DNA of 64,000 nucleotides from Planococcus halocryophilus (GCF_022489025.1 NZ_JAKVTG010000012.1:34801-98800), one strand, 5' to 3'. Shown: positions 43,999 through 52,949, counted from the stretch's first letter. Translations and numbers: made by a program. The notes: a model not told the origin generated them from the letters alone.

Positions 43999-44790
43999 TT
44001 AAGTTCTGTATAAAGGGTTCGTGAAACGTGGTGCAGTTGATTTATACCATTGGTAGCAAAAAAGAATAATTAAGGCAAGTTCAATGATGTCACCCCCATA
44101 ATACATCAGCATACTGCCTGCTTCAGCATCCGTTCTCGGAACGCCTTTTGGAGGATTTGCGTATATATACTTGGATAAAATCTTATGTCCAGCTAATGCT
44201 AAAATCAATACAACGGCTCGGTACATATAGCTGTAACGACGTGGTGTAACATCAACATAAATAATGGACAACGTAAATAAATACCCCGCCAGAAAAACAT
44301 GCAAATGAATCAGTCTATAAAGGACAAGCGATTGATGCATCAGCATATACAAATCAGTCGTATACAGAATATAAAGGCCACCGATATTAAGAGCAGTAGC
44401 CGTTAAAGGGTTGGTGAAAAAGTGCAGCAGTCGACTTTTTAAGACACGTGTAAGCTTTCTCGCAGTAGATACTTTTAATGTACGCAATAACAATGCCATT
44501 GGCGTAGCGAGCAAAAGGAGGAGCGGTGCCAACATTCCTAAAAGCAGATGTGTAATCATATGTCCTTTAAAATTGATATGAGCAAATTCCGCCAACGGTC
44601 CGACCATTGCTATTCCTACACTAAATACGCCTACAATCCAAAAAACAAATCGATAAACTGGCCATTTCTTATATTTCCGATTTGTACTAATTGCAGCAAG
44701 TAGATAGAGGAAAATCATTGAGATTAACAACAATGTCACGATTACCTCGAAACTTGTACCTGCTGCTTGAACATGAGAATGCATGCTCAC
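43999..44790 (-). CDS. ctaG: CtaG-like cytochrome c oxidase assembly membrane protein
   Basis: The protein has about seven membrane segments with conserved histidines (FKGHMITHLLLGMLAPLLL, RLIHLHVFLAGYLFTLSIIY) and a late GGDIIELALIILFCYQWY segment, matching the caa3_CtaG family of Gram-positive bacteria. Members help assemble the CuA site of cytochrome caa3 oxidase, although solitary copies away from cta genes, as here, may serve another copper enzyme. It abuts the DUF2243 gene with no gap. The start could be GTG at 44790 or ATG at 44784, as the ribosome site AAGGGAG fits either imperfectly. Confidence 0.85.
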   Translation of the reverse strand: MSMHSHVQAAGTSFEVIVTLLLISMIFLYLLAAISTNRKYKKWPVYRFVFWIVGVFSVGIAMVGPLAEFAHINFKGHMITHLLLGMLAPLLLLLATPMALLLRTLKVSTARKLTRVLKSRLLHFFTNPLTATALNIGGLYILYTTDLYMLMHQSLVLYRLIHLHVFLAGYLFTLSIIYVDVTPRRYSYMYRAVVLILALAGHKILSKYIYANPPKGVPRTDAEAGSMLMYYGGDIIELALIILFCYQWYKSTAPRFTNPLYRT

Positions 44791-45261
44791 CTATCTCCCT
44801 TCTTTTGCCGTCCTTTTGCTTTTTTGCGTTTGCATGTAAAGCAGAACCCCAATAATTAGTATAATAACTGCAGTGACATTCCAAATAATATCGTACGGGA
44901 GAATATCGACATTATAGCGAATTTGATGCAGTTCAAGAAGTTTGTGTTGAACAAGTCCATCGAAAAGCTGAAATAATCCTCCTCCGAGAAACATACCGCT
45001 AATCCATCTTTTTAACCAAAAAGAATTTCTTCTCTTAAGATCTGCCAATAGAAACAACGAAGCCACTGTCGCAAACCAGCTGAATGCATGAAATAAGCCA
45101 TCTGAAAATAAGCCAACGGCAGTGGTTGATTTGTCATAAAAATGATGCCATCCTAAAATTTGATGAAAAACCGCTTCATCAATAAACGCCACTAAACCCA
45201 TCCCAAAAAGGAGACCAGACGCTAAATTACGAAACGAATAGGAACTTTGATCTTTTCCCAT
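44791..45261 (-). CDS. DUF2243 membrane protein
   Basis: The 156-residue protein has four membrane segments and the family pattern GLVAFIDEAVFHQILGWHHF, DGLFHAFSW and GLFQLFDGLVQHKLLELHQI, rich in histidines within or next to helices. DUF2243 proteins frequently accompany CtaG-like genes, as here, which suggests a part in respiratory oxidase or copper assembly; the exact role is unknown. The stop codon abuts the next start. Confidence 0.85.
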   Translation of the reverse strand: MGKDQSSYSFRNLASGLLFGMGLVAFIDEAVFHQILGWHHFYDKSTTAVGLFSDGLFHAFSWFATVASLFLLADLKRRNSFWLKRWISGMFLGGGLFQLFDGLVQHKLLELHQIRYNVDILPYDIIWNVTAVIILIIGVLLYMQTQKSKRTAKEGR

Positions 45262-45462
45262 ACTCCTTCAGCTCCCTCTAACATATATTTTTCCACAAGC
45301 TCTTTTTCCCGTTTATCTTATTAGATAAACGCGTGTCTTAAAAGCCGACTATCATTAATCTAAAGAAAATATGTTGTCGCGAATTTCTAGAAGATCATTA
45401 ATTAAAAAAGATATATACTAATGACAACAGAACTAAAATCACTATAAAAAGGAGGTAGAAAT

Positions 45463-45813
45463 ATGTTATTTATGTTAATCGTTAAATCCTCAAAAAATTC
45501 AGAAGCCGGAAATAGGCCAAGTTTGGAACTTATGGAAGCTATGGACAAATACAATAAAGAGCTGATTGAGGCAGGAGTCAGGGTCATGGCGAAAGGTCTG
45601 AAACCAAGTTCAAGTGGAATTCGCATTTCCTATCCAAATTCAGCAGAAAATCCTGTGGTTACAGAAGGCCCATTTACCGAACCTGAAAATGTAGTAGCCG
45701 GGTTTATCCTTATCGATGTGAACTCAAGAGAAGAAGCTATCGATTGGGCCATGCGCATGCCCGACCCTCAAGGAGGCGGTGAAGGCCAGATTGAATTGCG
45801 CGAAGTATTTTAG
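45463..45813 (+). CDS. YCII/DGPF-domain protein
   Basis: The small ferredoxin-like fold is recognised by MLFMLIVKSSKNSEAG, the conserved TEGPFTEPENVVAGFILIDV and the C-terminal GEGQIELREVF. Members of this YciI family, often encoded beside ECF sigma factors, have no firmly known reaction. A GGAGG site precedes ATG. It stands alone between two hairpins. Confidence 0.85.
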   Translation: MLFMLIVKSSKNSEAGNRPSLELMEAMDKYNKELIEAGVRVMAKGLKPSSSGIRISYPNSAENPVVTEGPFTEPENVVAGFILIDVNSREEAIDWAMRMPDPQGGGEGQIELREVF

Positions 45814-45861
45814 GTACATCTAGCAAGTCATAATCGATTGCTATAATTTCGTCTACTATTG

Positions 45862-45915
45862 AAAAATTGCCATTTGAGTTTCCGGATTAAAAGGAATTCT
45901 CAAATGGCAATTTTT
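45862..45915. terminator. Terminator between the YCII and phosphotransferase genes
   Basis: A 17-bp stem (45862-45878 with 45899-45915) with a 20-base loop and T-rich ends lies between convergent genes. Confidence 0.8.
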
Positions 45916-45922
45916 TAGTTTT

Positions 45923-46717
45923 TCAAGTCCATTCATGACCATATTCGCGTATAAATTCAATTTCCTTTTGATAATGTTCTATGTGACCATCACTTATCAT
46001 TTGTTGAAATGCAAGATCCCCTTCAGCAGCTTTTCTTGCTATCGTTTTACATAATCCTTCTAATCGCAGCAATACCATCTCCAAATAATTCTTATCCACT
46101 TTATCTCCGTAAGATTCGAAAAACAACTGTACCCGCTGCTTTATGCGATCCGCATCTTTTGAGGAATTGTAGTAAACTTTTTTATCCTCTGATTCTGCTA
46201 GATTGTACCTTGATAAAGGGATACACGTATAAAGCGTATAAGCAATATCCCAAAGTCTTGGACCAGGACAAGCATGATCAAAATCAATGATACCAACTGG
46301 CTTTTCTTGATTAAAAATGAGGTTGTATAGAGCAAAGTCATTATGGCAGATTACTTCATATGGTGAAGGTGTATTATCTAAAGGCTGCCAATTTTCATCA
46401 AATGTAAAATCACTTACTGAATCATGATAAAGACGAAGCATTTTTGCAATGTCTTTTAATACTTCGTCTGACCACATATACTTTTTCACAGGATAATTAC
46501 CGGCTTCTCCTTCAATATACGTTAAAATCTCTCTCCTATTTTCGTCTATGCCTAAAAATCGTGGTGATTGAGTAAACTGCTTTTTTTCTAAATGCTTTAA
46601 AAGCTGATGGATTTTAAAGCTTTCCGGCTTTAGTTCTCGGCGAACTGTGTCTGCTACACGATAAACAGTAGAAACATTTCCACCGGTAAGTTTTTTTTCG
46701 TCTTTATAATCTGACAT
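45923..46717 (-). CDS. Phosphotransferase of the aminoglycoside/choline kinase-like family
   Basis: The kinase-like core is visible: VICHNDFALYNLIF (HxDxxxxN with Asn in the second position) and PVGIIDFDHACPGPRLWDIAY (the DFD metal motif). The N-terminal lobe is short and includes GNVSTVYRV as the nucleotide-binding loop. Members phosphorylate small alcohols, sugars or antibiotics; there is no evidence for drug resistance here. Length (264) is normal. Single gene. Confidence 0.82.
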   Translation of the reverse strand: MSDYKDEKKLTGGNVSTVYRVADTVRRELKPESFKIHQLLKHLEKKQFTQSPRFLGIDENRREILTYIEGEAGNYPVKKYMWSDEVLKDIAKMLRLYHDSVSDFTFDENWQPLDNTPSPYEVICHNDFALYNLIFNQEKPVGIIDFDHACPGPRLWDIAYTLYTCIPLSRYNLAESEDKKVYYNSSKDADRIKQRVQLFFESYGDKVDKNYLEMVLLRLEGLCKTIARKAAEGDLAFQQMISDGHIEHYQKEIEFIREYGHEWT

Positions 46718-46927
46718 CCTTTGATTCCCCCATCAACTCATTTTTTAAAATTATCAATAATTATTTTTTTCAACTATAAGTAACAAAATCTAATCAGTTT
46801 ACCAAATAATTGAAACGAACAGTATGCTACTGCGTATACTTAATAAGGTCTTTTTAAAGAGATGTTGCCAAACTATAGTTTTTTTAAAATTTCCGCAGTG
46901 AAATCTGAATGCTAAGGAGGAAAAGTG

Positions 46928-47251
46928 ATGAAAAAGCCAATCATTTTTATTTTAACATTACTGGTACTTGGGATTGGAAATTGGTTGATTTCCTCTATCT
47001 TCAACTTTGAATTTATTGACGTAGCCATTCCCTTTAGTGTTGTTTGCACAGGATTAGCTCACAGCTTCACAGGCGGAACCAACCCATATACACAACAAAC
47101 GGATATGCAGCTAAGAGGTAAAACTGGCATCCGGATGCCATTCAAAAATAAAGCCGCCCGGACCTCTTTCGTCTTTTTCGGTTCTTTTGCCTATTTTCTT
47201 TTCGCACTCGTTATAACATTCGTTTATTACAGTGAGTATTTTATTGGGTAG
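46928..47251 (+). CDS. Small hypothetical membrane protein
   Basis: The protein is 107 residues with two or three membrane helices at the ends (KPIIFILTLLVLGIGNWLIS and a C-terminal FLFALVITFVYYSEYF) and a Thr/Gly-rich middle. No family was recognised. ATG at 46928 is seven bases after GGAGG; GTG at 46925 is the less well spaced alternative. Confidence 0.65.
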   Translation: MKKPIIFILTLLVLGIGNWLISSIFNFEFIDVAIPFSVVCTGLAHSFTGGTNPYTQQTDMQLRGKTGIRMPFKNKAARTSFVFFGSFAYFLFALVITFVYYSEYFIG

Positions 47252-47381
47252 CAGTAGTTATTTAAAACTATTTTCCGAAAGTAGGGGTATGTGATAAAAC
47301 AGTGAGGTAATGATACAATATTCTAAAAAATAAAGAATGGAAGGTTTTAACAAAAAATCCATTCTCTATTTTACTGACTAA

Positions 47382-48131
47382 CTATTTTTTGGCTATGATC
47401 AAAAATCGCTTCGAGTTTGTGCAGATTCCTTTTTTTGTTCGGTTGTTTTCGATAAAAGAAGTTAAACGAGAGTAGTCCTCTGGCTCCATACCGAAATTCG
47501 GAATAATCGGCGTATGTTGCAAGAGAAAAATCAAATCTTCAGTTCTTTGGTAGTATTCAGTAACGTTATAATCAAAAGATTGCACGTCGGAAAACCCCGC
47601 TTTTGTTAATTCCCATTTATATTTTTCTTTTGAAACGCCATCATTTTCACTAAAGGATTGCCCTCGTTTGAAAGCAGTTTTGATATTCAATTTGTCAGCT
47701 TCACTCACTTGTTAAGTTAAAAACAAGCCGTCTGTCTTTAAAACGCGTGCAACTTCTTTTGCATCAAATGGTGCATGGCGATTTGATATAACATTAAAGA
47801 AGTTAGCAGGAAATTCGATTTTGTCTGAAGACATATGCAAAAACTGCACGTTCGGTAAGTTAGATTTTTTAAGATTTTCTTTTGCTACTTGAATCATCGT
47901 ATGCGATAAATCAATTCCAACTGTCAATTCCAATGCTGGCGCAATGGTTAGCATTTTTTCTCCACCACCTGTACCAATATCTAAAAGGATATCAGTTGTT
48001 TGAGCCCTTCTTTTTACTTCATCATAAAAGTCCCATTTTGGTTCGTCACTCATAACTTGTAATTTGCTAAAATCCCAACCGTTTAAATTCCCAACTGTCT
48101 CATAGAATTTCTTGTACTCGCATTTATCCAT
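47382..48131 (-). pseudogene. SAM-dependent methyltransferase interrupted by an in-frame ochre codon
   Basis: The first 139 residues are a class I methyltransferase (motif I DILLDIGTGGGEKML, then VGIDLSHTMIQVA and EVARVLKTDGLFLT). A TAA at 47712-47714 stops the frame, but the same frame continues with QVSEADKLNIKTAFKRGQS to the stop at 47382. The continuation is what the family has next (FLTQQV-type sequence), and the total, about 249 residues, is the family length. A single CAA-to-TAA change explains the break. The GTG after the stop lacks a convincing ribosome site. It is a recent pseudogene, a readthrough case or a sequence error. Confidence 0.75.
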
Positions 48132-48225
48132 TATGATTCCATCCTTTGAAGGCTATTTGATTAAAGATTCTGTAGGCAGCTTGATAATTTTTTCAAGTTA
48201 AAAAGTGAATCCTGAAGAGTGTTCA

Positions 48226-48441
48226 TTAGTTTTTGGTATTTTTTTCATTTCGAAATTTAACTATAGATATCGCTGTTAAAGCCAATCCAACCAATATTAG
48301 AATAGAAAAGATAAACCAAATGAAAGTTGTGGGTGGACCATTCCCAATAGGGCCTACTTTTGGTAATCATAAATCATACAGTCCTAGAAATGATAAAGCT
48401 ATAATCAAAATTCCTCCATACAACAATATATGTTTCTTCAT
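48226..48441 (-). pseudogene. Small membrane protein gene interrupted by an in-frame TGA
   Basis: An ATG at 48441, seven bases after GGAG, opens a frame of 72 codons. It starts MKKHILLYGGILIIALSFLG and continues to IWFIFSILILVGLALTAISI and a basic tail. Codon 25 (48367-48369) is TGA in the context YDL-stop-LPKVGPIG. A tryptophan (TGG) there would restore a two-helix membrane protein. It lies just upstream of the broken methyltransferase gene on the same strand. The plus-strand frame over the same bases has no ribosome site and no coding character. Confidence 0.6.
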
Positions 48442-48551
48442 TTTCCCACTCCTAACCTACATTATGTACTCCAGTATAATTATCTTTTATGGACAAACAT
48501 TATATCGTAAACCTTCATCCTATGGAGTCCTAGGTTTAGACTCTTATGCAG

Positions 48552-48585
48552 ATAACTTAAGATACTTGCTGTTATGTTAAGTTAT
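48552..48585. repeat. Spaced inverted repeat in intergenic DNA
   Basis: Arms ATAACTTAA (48552-48560) and TTAAGTTAT (48577-48585) are separated by 16 bases. It could be an operator or a weak hairpin; nothing ties it to a particular gene. Confidence 0.4.
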
Positions 48586-48656
48586 ATTCAAATCTAAAAG
48601 AAAATCTATTTGAAGCCTTTGCTGTATTAAAAATTATAAGAACTAAACTACAAAGC

Positions 48657-48686
48657 TTGCATTTTTCGGCCTGAAGCCACTATAAT
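48657..48686 (+). promoter_or_regulatory. SigA-type promoter of a short leader transcript
   Basis: TTGCAT (48657-48662), an 18-base spacer and TATAAT (48681-48686) make a near-consensus promoter. Transcription from about 48693 would meet a terminator at 48781-48809 before the YitT gene at 48868. Confidence 0.6.
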
Positions 48687-48725
48687 ATGAAATATTGTAT
48701 CGCTATAAAAAAGCAATTTATTCAC

Positions 48726-48809
48726 ATGGTCGTAGTTTTGATTAACACTAAAAAAAGTCCATTATGATAAATAGTCTTAAGGTGACGTGCAAATGCACGC
48801 CCTTTTTTT
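48726..48809 (+). ncRNA. Candidate attenuator or small RNA upstream of the YitT gene
   Basis: Between the promoter at 48657 and the YitT gene lies a short frame of 13 codons (ATG 48726, TGA 48765; ribosome site poor). A hairpin made from CGTGC and GCACG arms within 48781-48801 ends in CCTTTTTTT. The order promoter, mini-ORF, terminator, gene resembles transcription attenuation, but a free-standing small RNA of about 115 bases is equally possible. Confidence 0.4.
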
Positions 48810-48867
48810 GTGGGATAAAAAATAGAATGGATAAGGCTTAGGCTACCCTTAAGATTGGAGTTTGGTT

Positions 48868-49740
48868 ATGAATAAATGGATGAGATTATTGCTTATTTTT
48901 GTTTCTTCAATTGTTCTTGGATTTGCAGCTAATATGTTTTTATTGCCACATGAAATACTAGCGGGTGGCGTAACAGGTATTGCGATGATGTTCGGGTTGG
49001 TAACACCACTGAATGCTGGACTTTGGATGATTATCTTGAATGTTCCAATTCTTGTAGTAGGCTGGATGAAGCTCGGTAAGACTTTTATCGCCAACAGTTT
49101 GTTTTCTGTAGTGGTCACATCTATATCTATGCTCTACATTCCTGTCGTCAAAATCACAGAAGATGCACTGCTTTCTTCAGTCTTCGGTGGCGTCATTTCA
49201 GGTATAGCAGTTGGAATCATTATTCGGTATTATAGTTCGACTGGCGGATTTGACGTCATTGGCCTTTTGTTGTCAATCAAACGAGATATTCCACTAGGAG
49301 CACTTGTTTTTAGTTTAAACAGTGCAGTTGTTTTTGTATCTGGTTTTATCTTTTCATGGGAGTTAGCAATGTATACGATGGCTTCCATTTACATCACCGG
49401 ACTGGTAGTTGACCGTGTTCACACGCGTCATATCAAACTGAGCTTGATGGTTGTGACAAATCAAGGAGATGCCGTCAAAAAAGCATTGCTTGATAACCTA
49501 GACAGAGGAATCACAGTAGTAGATGGCGAAGGCGCTTATTCAGCGGCTAAAGTAAAAGTTCTTTATAGTGTTATTAGCCGTCATGAATTGGCATTTGTAC
49601 GACCATTGATCAAAAAAGTTGATCCACAAGCATTCGTTAGCATTAGCGAAACGATGGAAGTAATGGGGAATTTCAGAAAAGACGGGAACTTCATGAAAAG
49701 TCCGGTTTCAAAAACCGATGCTGTGCAAGTAAATAACTAA
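48868..49740 (+). CDS. YitT-family (DUF2179) membrane protein
   Basis: Five to six membrane segments (IVLGFAANMFLLPHEILAGG, YYSSTGGFDVIGLLLS) are followed by a soluble C-terminal DUF2179 domain (LSLMVVTNQGDAVKKALLDN, GITVVDGEGAYSA, VSISETMEVMGNF). Function is not known, though the DUF2179 part has a ligand-binding fold. TTG at 48862 is in frame; ATG at 48868 is seven bases after GGAG and preferred. An upstream terminator suggests leader control. Confidence 0.9.
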   Translation: MNKWMRLLLIFVSSIVLGFAANMFLLPHEILAGGVTGIAMMFGLVTPLNAGLWMIILNVPILVVGWMKLGKTFIANSLFSVVVTSISMLYIPVVKITEDALLSSVFGGVISGIAVGIIIRYYSSTGGFDVIGLLLSIKRDIPLGALVFSLNSAVVFVSGFIFSWELAMYTMASIYITGLVVDRVHTRHIKLSLMVVTNQGDAVKKALLDNLDRGITVVDGEGAYSAAKVKVLYSVISRHELAFVRPLIKKVDPQAFVSISETMEVMGNFRKDGNFMKSPVSKTDAVQVNN

Positions 49741-49744
49741 ATAT

Positions 49745-49787
49745 AAAACGGACGAAGAAAAATAACTATTTTTCGTCGTCCGTTTTT
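49745..49787. terminator. Terminator after the YitT gene
   Basis: Arms in 49745-49764 and 49768-49787 form a long stem with one bulge, ending in TTTTT. The next gene (49843-50280) converges on it. Confidence 0.85.
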
Positions 49788-49842
49788 AAATTGGCTAGAT
49801 ATTTTCTAACAATTGCTACATACGATTCATATAGACGATTAT

Positions 49843-50280
49843 TCACCCTTTAGCGTATTTTGCTAAATGGCCTCTTTCAAGAATCCATAAAGCTTGAAAG
49901 TACAAAAGTAACGCCACGACCCAAAATCCTATTGTTTCAATAAAGTTGTACAAATAAGCTTGCTCAGAACCCATTAGTAAGTAATAAGCTGTTCCCAAAA
50001 ATAACCCTACAAGAGAATAAAGAGATACTTCCATAAAATATTGATTTACATTAGTCTTTTCTTTATATTGTTTTCTGTATTTATCTATTATCCAAGAGGA
50101 AGGAACACCGACTACCAAGTAGTACAGTAGATAAATCCATATAGTTGAAATGAAATATACGACGATACCTAAATAATACACATCTGATTCTCTTTGATTT
50201 TGTGGAACATAATTTAACGCAGAAACAGCTAATGCTAATATACTTGCGCTAACGATAACTGCTAGTATTCTTTTCAACAA
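49843..50280 (-). CDS. Hypothetical four-helix membrane protein
   Basis: About 145 residues with four membrane helices (IYLLYYLVVGVPSSWII, LVGLFLGTAYYLLMG, FWVVALLLYFQALW). No family was recognised. The frame is open from GTG at 50316, but GAGGAG lies eight bases before TTG at 50280, which is the better start. It stands alone. Confidence 0.6.
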   Translation of the reverse strand: MLKRILAVIVSASILALAVSALNYVPQNQRESDVYYLGIVVYFISTIWIYLLYYLVVGVPSSWIIDKYRKQYKEKTNVNQYFMEVSLYSLVGLFLGTAYYLLMGSEQAYLYNFIETIGFWVVALLLYFQALWILERGHLAKYAKG

Positions 50281-50397
50281 TCTTCCAACTCCTCTTATAG
50301 GATAAACTTTATCCACTAAAATATAGAGAAAAACAGTTAATATACATTAAATATACTCAGGACATAGATTAATAGCTAGATAATTTTGGAAATAAAA

Positions 50398-50427
50398 AAG
50401 CAGAAGCTCAAATAGGAGCTTCTGCTT
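50398..50427. terminator. Hairpin terminator
   Basis: A 12-bp stem (50398-50409 with 50416-50427) with a six-base loop lies between the nuclease gene (ending at 50508) and the membrane protein gene. Runs of A and T flank it. It most likely ends the minus-strand nuclease transcript. Confidence 0.8.
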
Positions 50428-50507
50428 TCTTAATAATCGGTTTTGCATAGACTAGGAATAAAATTAAAACCTATTAATCTATTATACAAACAAAGCACGA
50501 AAATTAC

Positions 50508-51806
50508 TTACCAAATCGATTCGGCCCATTCTGGATGATCAATAAATGGATTTCGGTTGCCTTGAATGTCTTCAATCTTTTCGTTGCGCTGCTCTTCCCA
50601 AGTGCTGACAGGATCTTGTGCATGCCACTCCAGCAAAACAGAAATCTTGCCATGATAAGGCGTTGAACCATTATTCACCTGGTCGTTCAATTCCAAATCC
50701 ACCGAGTCATCTGACTCATAGCGAACTGCCATATAAAACAACATACGGGCAACGTCGCCTTTTACATCATTCGGTGGTTCCCAGGAATTAGCTGTGCGCA
50801 AACAGCCATCGCAACCGCTCACTGCAGAGCCGCCATAATTAAAGTCTAAGTTTCCGCGCATTCCATTCACTTGTACATCAGTTGGGCGCAAATGGTGGAT
50901 ATCCGTCCCTGCACCCACCGCTGTTCCAAAATTCCCATGAGACTTTGCCCATGTGTGCTCGCGATTCCAGTCACCCACATTCCCGCCATTCAACGATTTT
51001 GAACGCGACTCTCCTGTATATAATAACAAGACATTGTTCGAGTTATTCGGGTCTTCGTCCGTTATTTTTAACGCGTCCCACACTTGTGAATAACTAAGTT
51101 GTTGGTGGTCATCGATAATTTCATGGAGTTCCGATTTCAACGCCGCTCCTTGCAAACCATCTGCAGATTCATAATAAGCAGATGGAGTTGGAGTTGGCGT
51201 TTCACCATAGCCATTCATTGTATGGCTTCCTAAGTGATCAAATGTATTCGTGGGATACGTAGTCCATTCAGTCGATGGATTAAATGCGTCATTCACGACG
51301 CTGTCGCCAGATTGTATATCCGGATTGCGAACCAGCGTGACATCTTTCGCAAATTCAGCGTTTGATCCCACTTGGCCCATTGAATCAATTGGTACCCCAC
51401 CTTTTTCCAGTACCAATACATCATCACCGTTAAAATTGATTACGCTGTTGTTTTGTAAATCTCCTTTGCTTTGAATCGCCGAATCTGCACTGCCATGATA
51501 GAGAACTACTGTATCCCCGCTGGCAACCGTACCGGAAAGTGCCATCTCACTTTGCGCGGATGTGCTGCCGTTTGCATACAACGCTACCGAATAAGGGCTC
51601 AACTCGATTGAAGCACCCGTTCCGTTGTAAATTTCGATTGCTTTATTCAAGCTGCTACCTTCTATGTATTCCGAAATAAAAAGATCGCTTGCTGGAGCAG
51701 CTGCTTGAACCGTTGTTTGTGAACTCGGTACCCACAGCATTGCAGCCATCCCTACTGATAATAACGCCTTTGCTGATTTCCCCCATAAACTTTTATCCAT
51801 CGTCAT
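50508..51806 (-). CDS. Secreted endonuclease I with N-terminal lamin-tail domain
   Basis: A signal peptide (residues 1-36, cleavage after TTVQA) is followed by a lamin-tail (LTD) domain (FISEYIEGSSLNKAIEIYNGTG). A Thr/Pro linker then joins a C-terminal endonuclease I domain with the metal motif WNREHTWAKSHG and DIHHLRPTDVQVNGMRGNLDF. This combination matches secreted non-specific nucleases of the BsnA/YurI type that digest extracellular DNA or RNA. Two cysteines (CDGC) may form a disulfide. GGAGG is five bases before ATG. Single gene with its own terminator. Confidence 0.88.
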   Translation of the reverse strand: MTMDKSLWGKSAKALLSVGMAAMLWVPSSQTTVQAAAPASDLFISEYIEGSSLNKAIEIYNGTGASIELSPYSVALYANGSTSAQSEMALSGTVASGDTVVLYHGSADSAIQSKGDLQNNSVINFNGDDVLVLEKGGVPIDSMGQVGSNAEFAKDVTLVRNPDIQSGDSVVNDAFNPSTEWTTYPTNTFDHLGSHTMNGYGETPTPTPSAYYESADGLQGAALKSELHEIIDDHQQLSYSQVWDALKITDEDPNNSNNVLLLYTGESRSKSLNGGNVGDWNREHTWAKSHGNFGTAVGAGTDIHHLRPTDVQVNGMRGNLDFNYGGSAVSGCDGCLRTANSWEPPNDVKGDVARMLFYMAVRYESDDSVDLELNDQVNNGSTPYHGKISVLLEWHAQDPVSTWEEQRNEKIEDIQGNRNPFIDHPEWAESIW

Positions 51807-52133
51807 GTCGTCCTCCTTTTGTTATAAGTGTTTCTGTTTACCCTACTAATATCTCTGATCTTGTTCAAAAAATTGCAAATTAATAACATCTGATTATTTT
51901 TAATTTACAGTTTTTTCTATCATTCCATTAAACTTTACCGAATGCATCCATCATCGTCAATGGTATTTAACAAATATTACATAAATTTAATAAAATGTAA
52001 TATGCTCTATATTTGCAGTTTGATGTTTACGATATGCTTTTAAATATTAAACCGGCTATTAATATTCTTACTTTTCATTTTTTATTTAAAGAGCTATGGT
52101 AATATAAGGATAAAAATTAAAGTAGGTTTTCTA
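51807..52133. other. Divergent intergenic region with a spaced inverted repeat
   Basis: This gap separates the nuclease gene from the Amj gene. It contains an inverted repeat of ATATTACAT (51974-51982) and ATGTAATAT (51995-52003) with 12 bases between. No ECF or SigA promoter was clear. The repeat could be an operator for either gene. Confidence 0.45.
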
Positions 52134-52949
52134 TTGGAACTTTTCACAGAGAAATTAATTTTGATTGCTCTTTTCGTTTTAATCATTCACTCTATAGAAA
52201 CACTTGCCTATGCCGTTCGATTATCTGGAGTAAGAGTTCGCCTGCTGGCATCTGCGCTATCCTTATTCAATGTCATGGTAATGGTCTCTCGTTTGGCGAA
52301 TATGATGCAACAACCATTTACGGGGAGTTTGATTGATTCTGCTCCAGAAATTAACACCTTTGAATTTGTGGAAGCACAATACCGAATTATTATCGGTTCG
52401 TCTACTATCGGCACAATGCTTGGGATCCTCTTACTTCCAACTTTCATCTCTATATTTTCACGTGCAATCATTCATCTTTCAGCCGAAAGAGGATCGATAC
52501 CCGGACTGGTCAAAAAAGGAATGAACATTGGCTATATTAGGAGGGGCATTGGACACGTTCATCTACCAAAACCATCTTACTTAAAAGGCGTCCGTTTAAA
52601 GGATATTCCGGTTCAGTTATTTTTTATCAATATGATCATTACCGCAGTTTACACAATTGGCGTTCTTGCTGCGCTTTATGCAGCCATCATTGTTCCTGAA
52701 AGAGCTGCTACTGCAATTATGGCTTCTGGTCTTATCAACGGATTGGCTACTATTCTGTTAATTGTTTTCGTCGATCCAAAAATCTCTGTATTAGCCGATG
52801 ATGTCCTCAATCGGCGCGGCAGTTACTTAAATCTTAAAAGCATCGCTCTAATGATGATTGCTTCCCGCTTACTAGGAACGCTACTTGCTCAGTTATTTTT
52901 TTTACCCGGGGCAAGGTACATTGCTTGGTTCACGAAATTTATTGTGTAG
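52134..52949 (+). CDS. amj: Amj-type lipid II flippase (DUF2837)
   Basis: The start LFVLIIHSIETLAYAVRLSG and SALSLFNVMVMVSRLANMMQ are strongly like B. subtilis YdaH/Amj, an alternate lipid II flippase that can replace MurJ. Length (271) and about six hydrophobic segments agree. It should move the peptidoglycan precursor across the membrane under envelope stress. In B. subtilis amj is under SigM; no SigM site was seen here. Start TTG at 52134 follows AGTAGG by seven bases. Confidence 0.85.
   Translation: MELFTEKLILIALFVLIIHSIETLAYAVRLSGVRVRLLASALSLFNVMVMVSRLANMMQQPFTGSLIDSAPEINTFEFVEAQYRIIIGSSTIGTMLGILLLPTFISIFSRAIIHLSAERGSIPGLVKKGMNIGYIRRGIGHVHLPKPSYLKGVRLKDIPVQLFFINMIITAVYTIGVLAALYAAIIVPERAATAIMASGLINGLATILLIVFVDPKISVLADDVLNRRGSYLNLKSIALMMIASRLLGTLLAQLFFLPGARYIAWFTKFIV

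Noticed and set aside
48233..48580. Plus-strand open frame of 115 codons
   Set aside because: It has no ribosome site and overlaps the better minus-strand small membrane frame (48226-48441); the translated sequence lacks any domain-like pattern.
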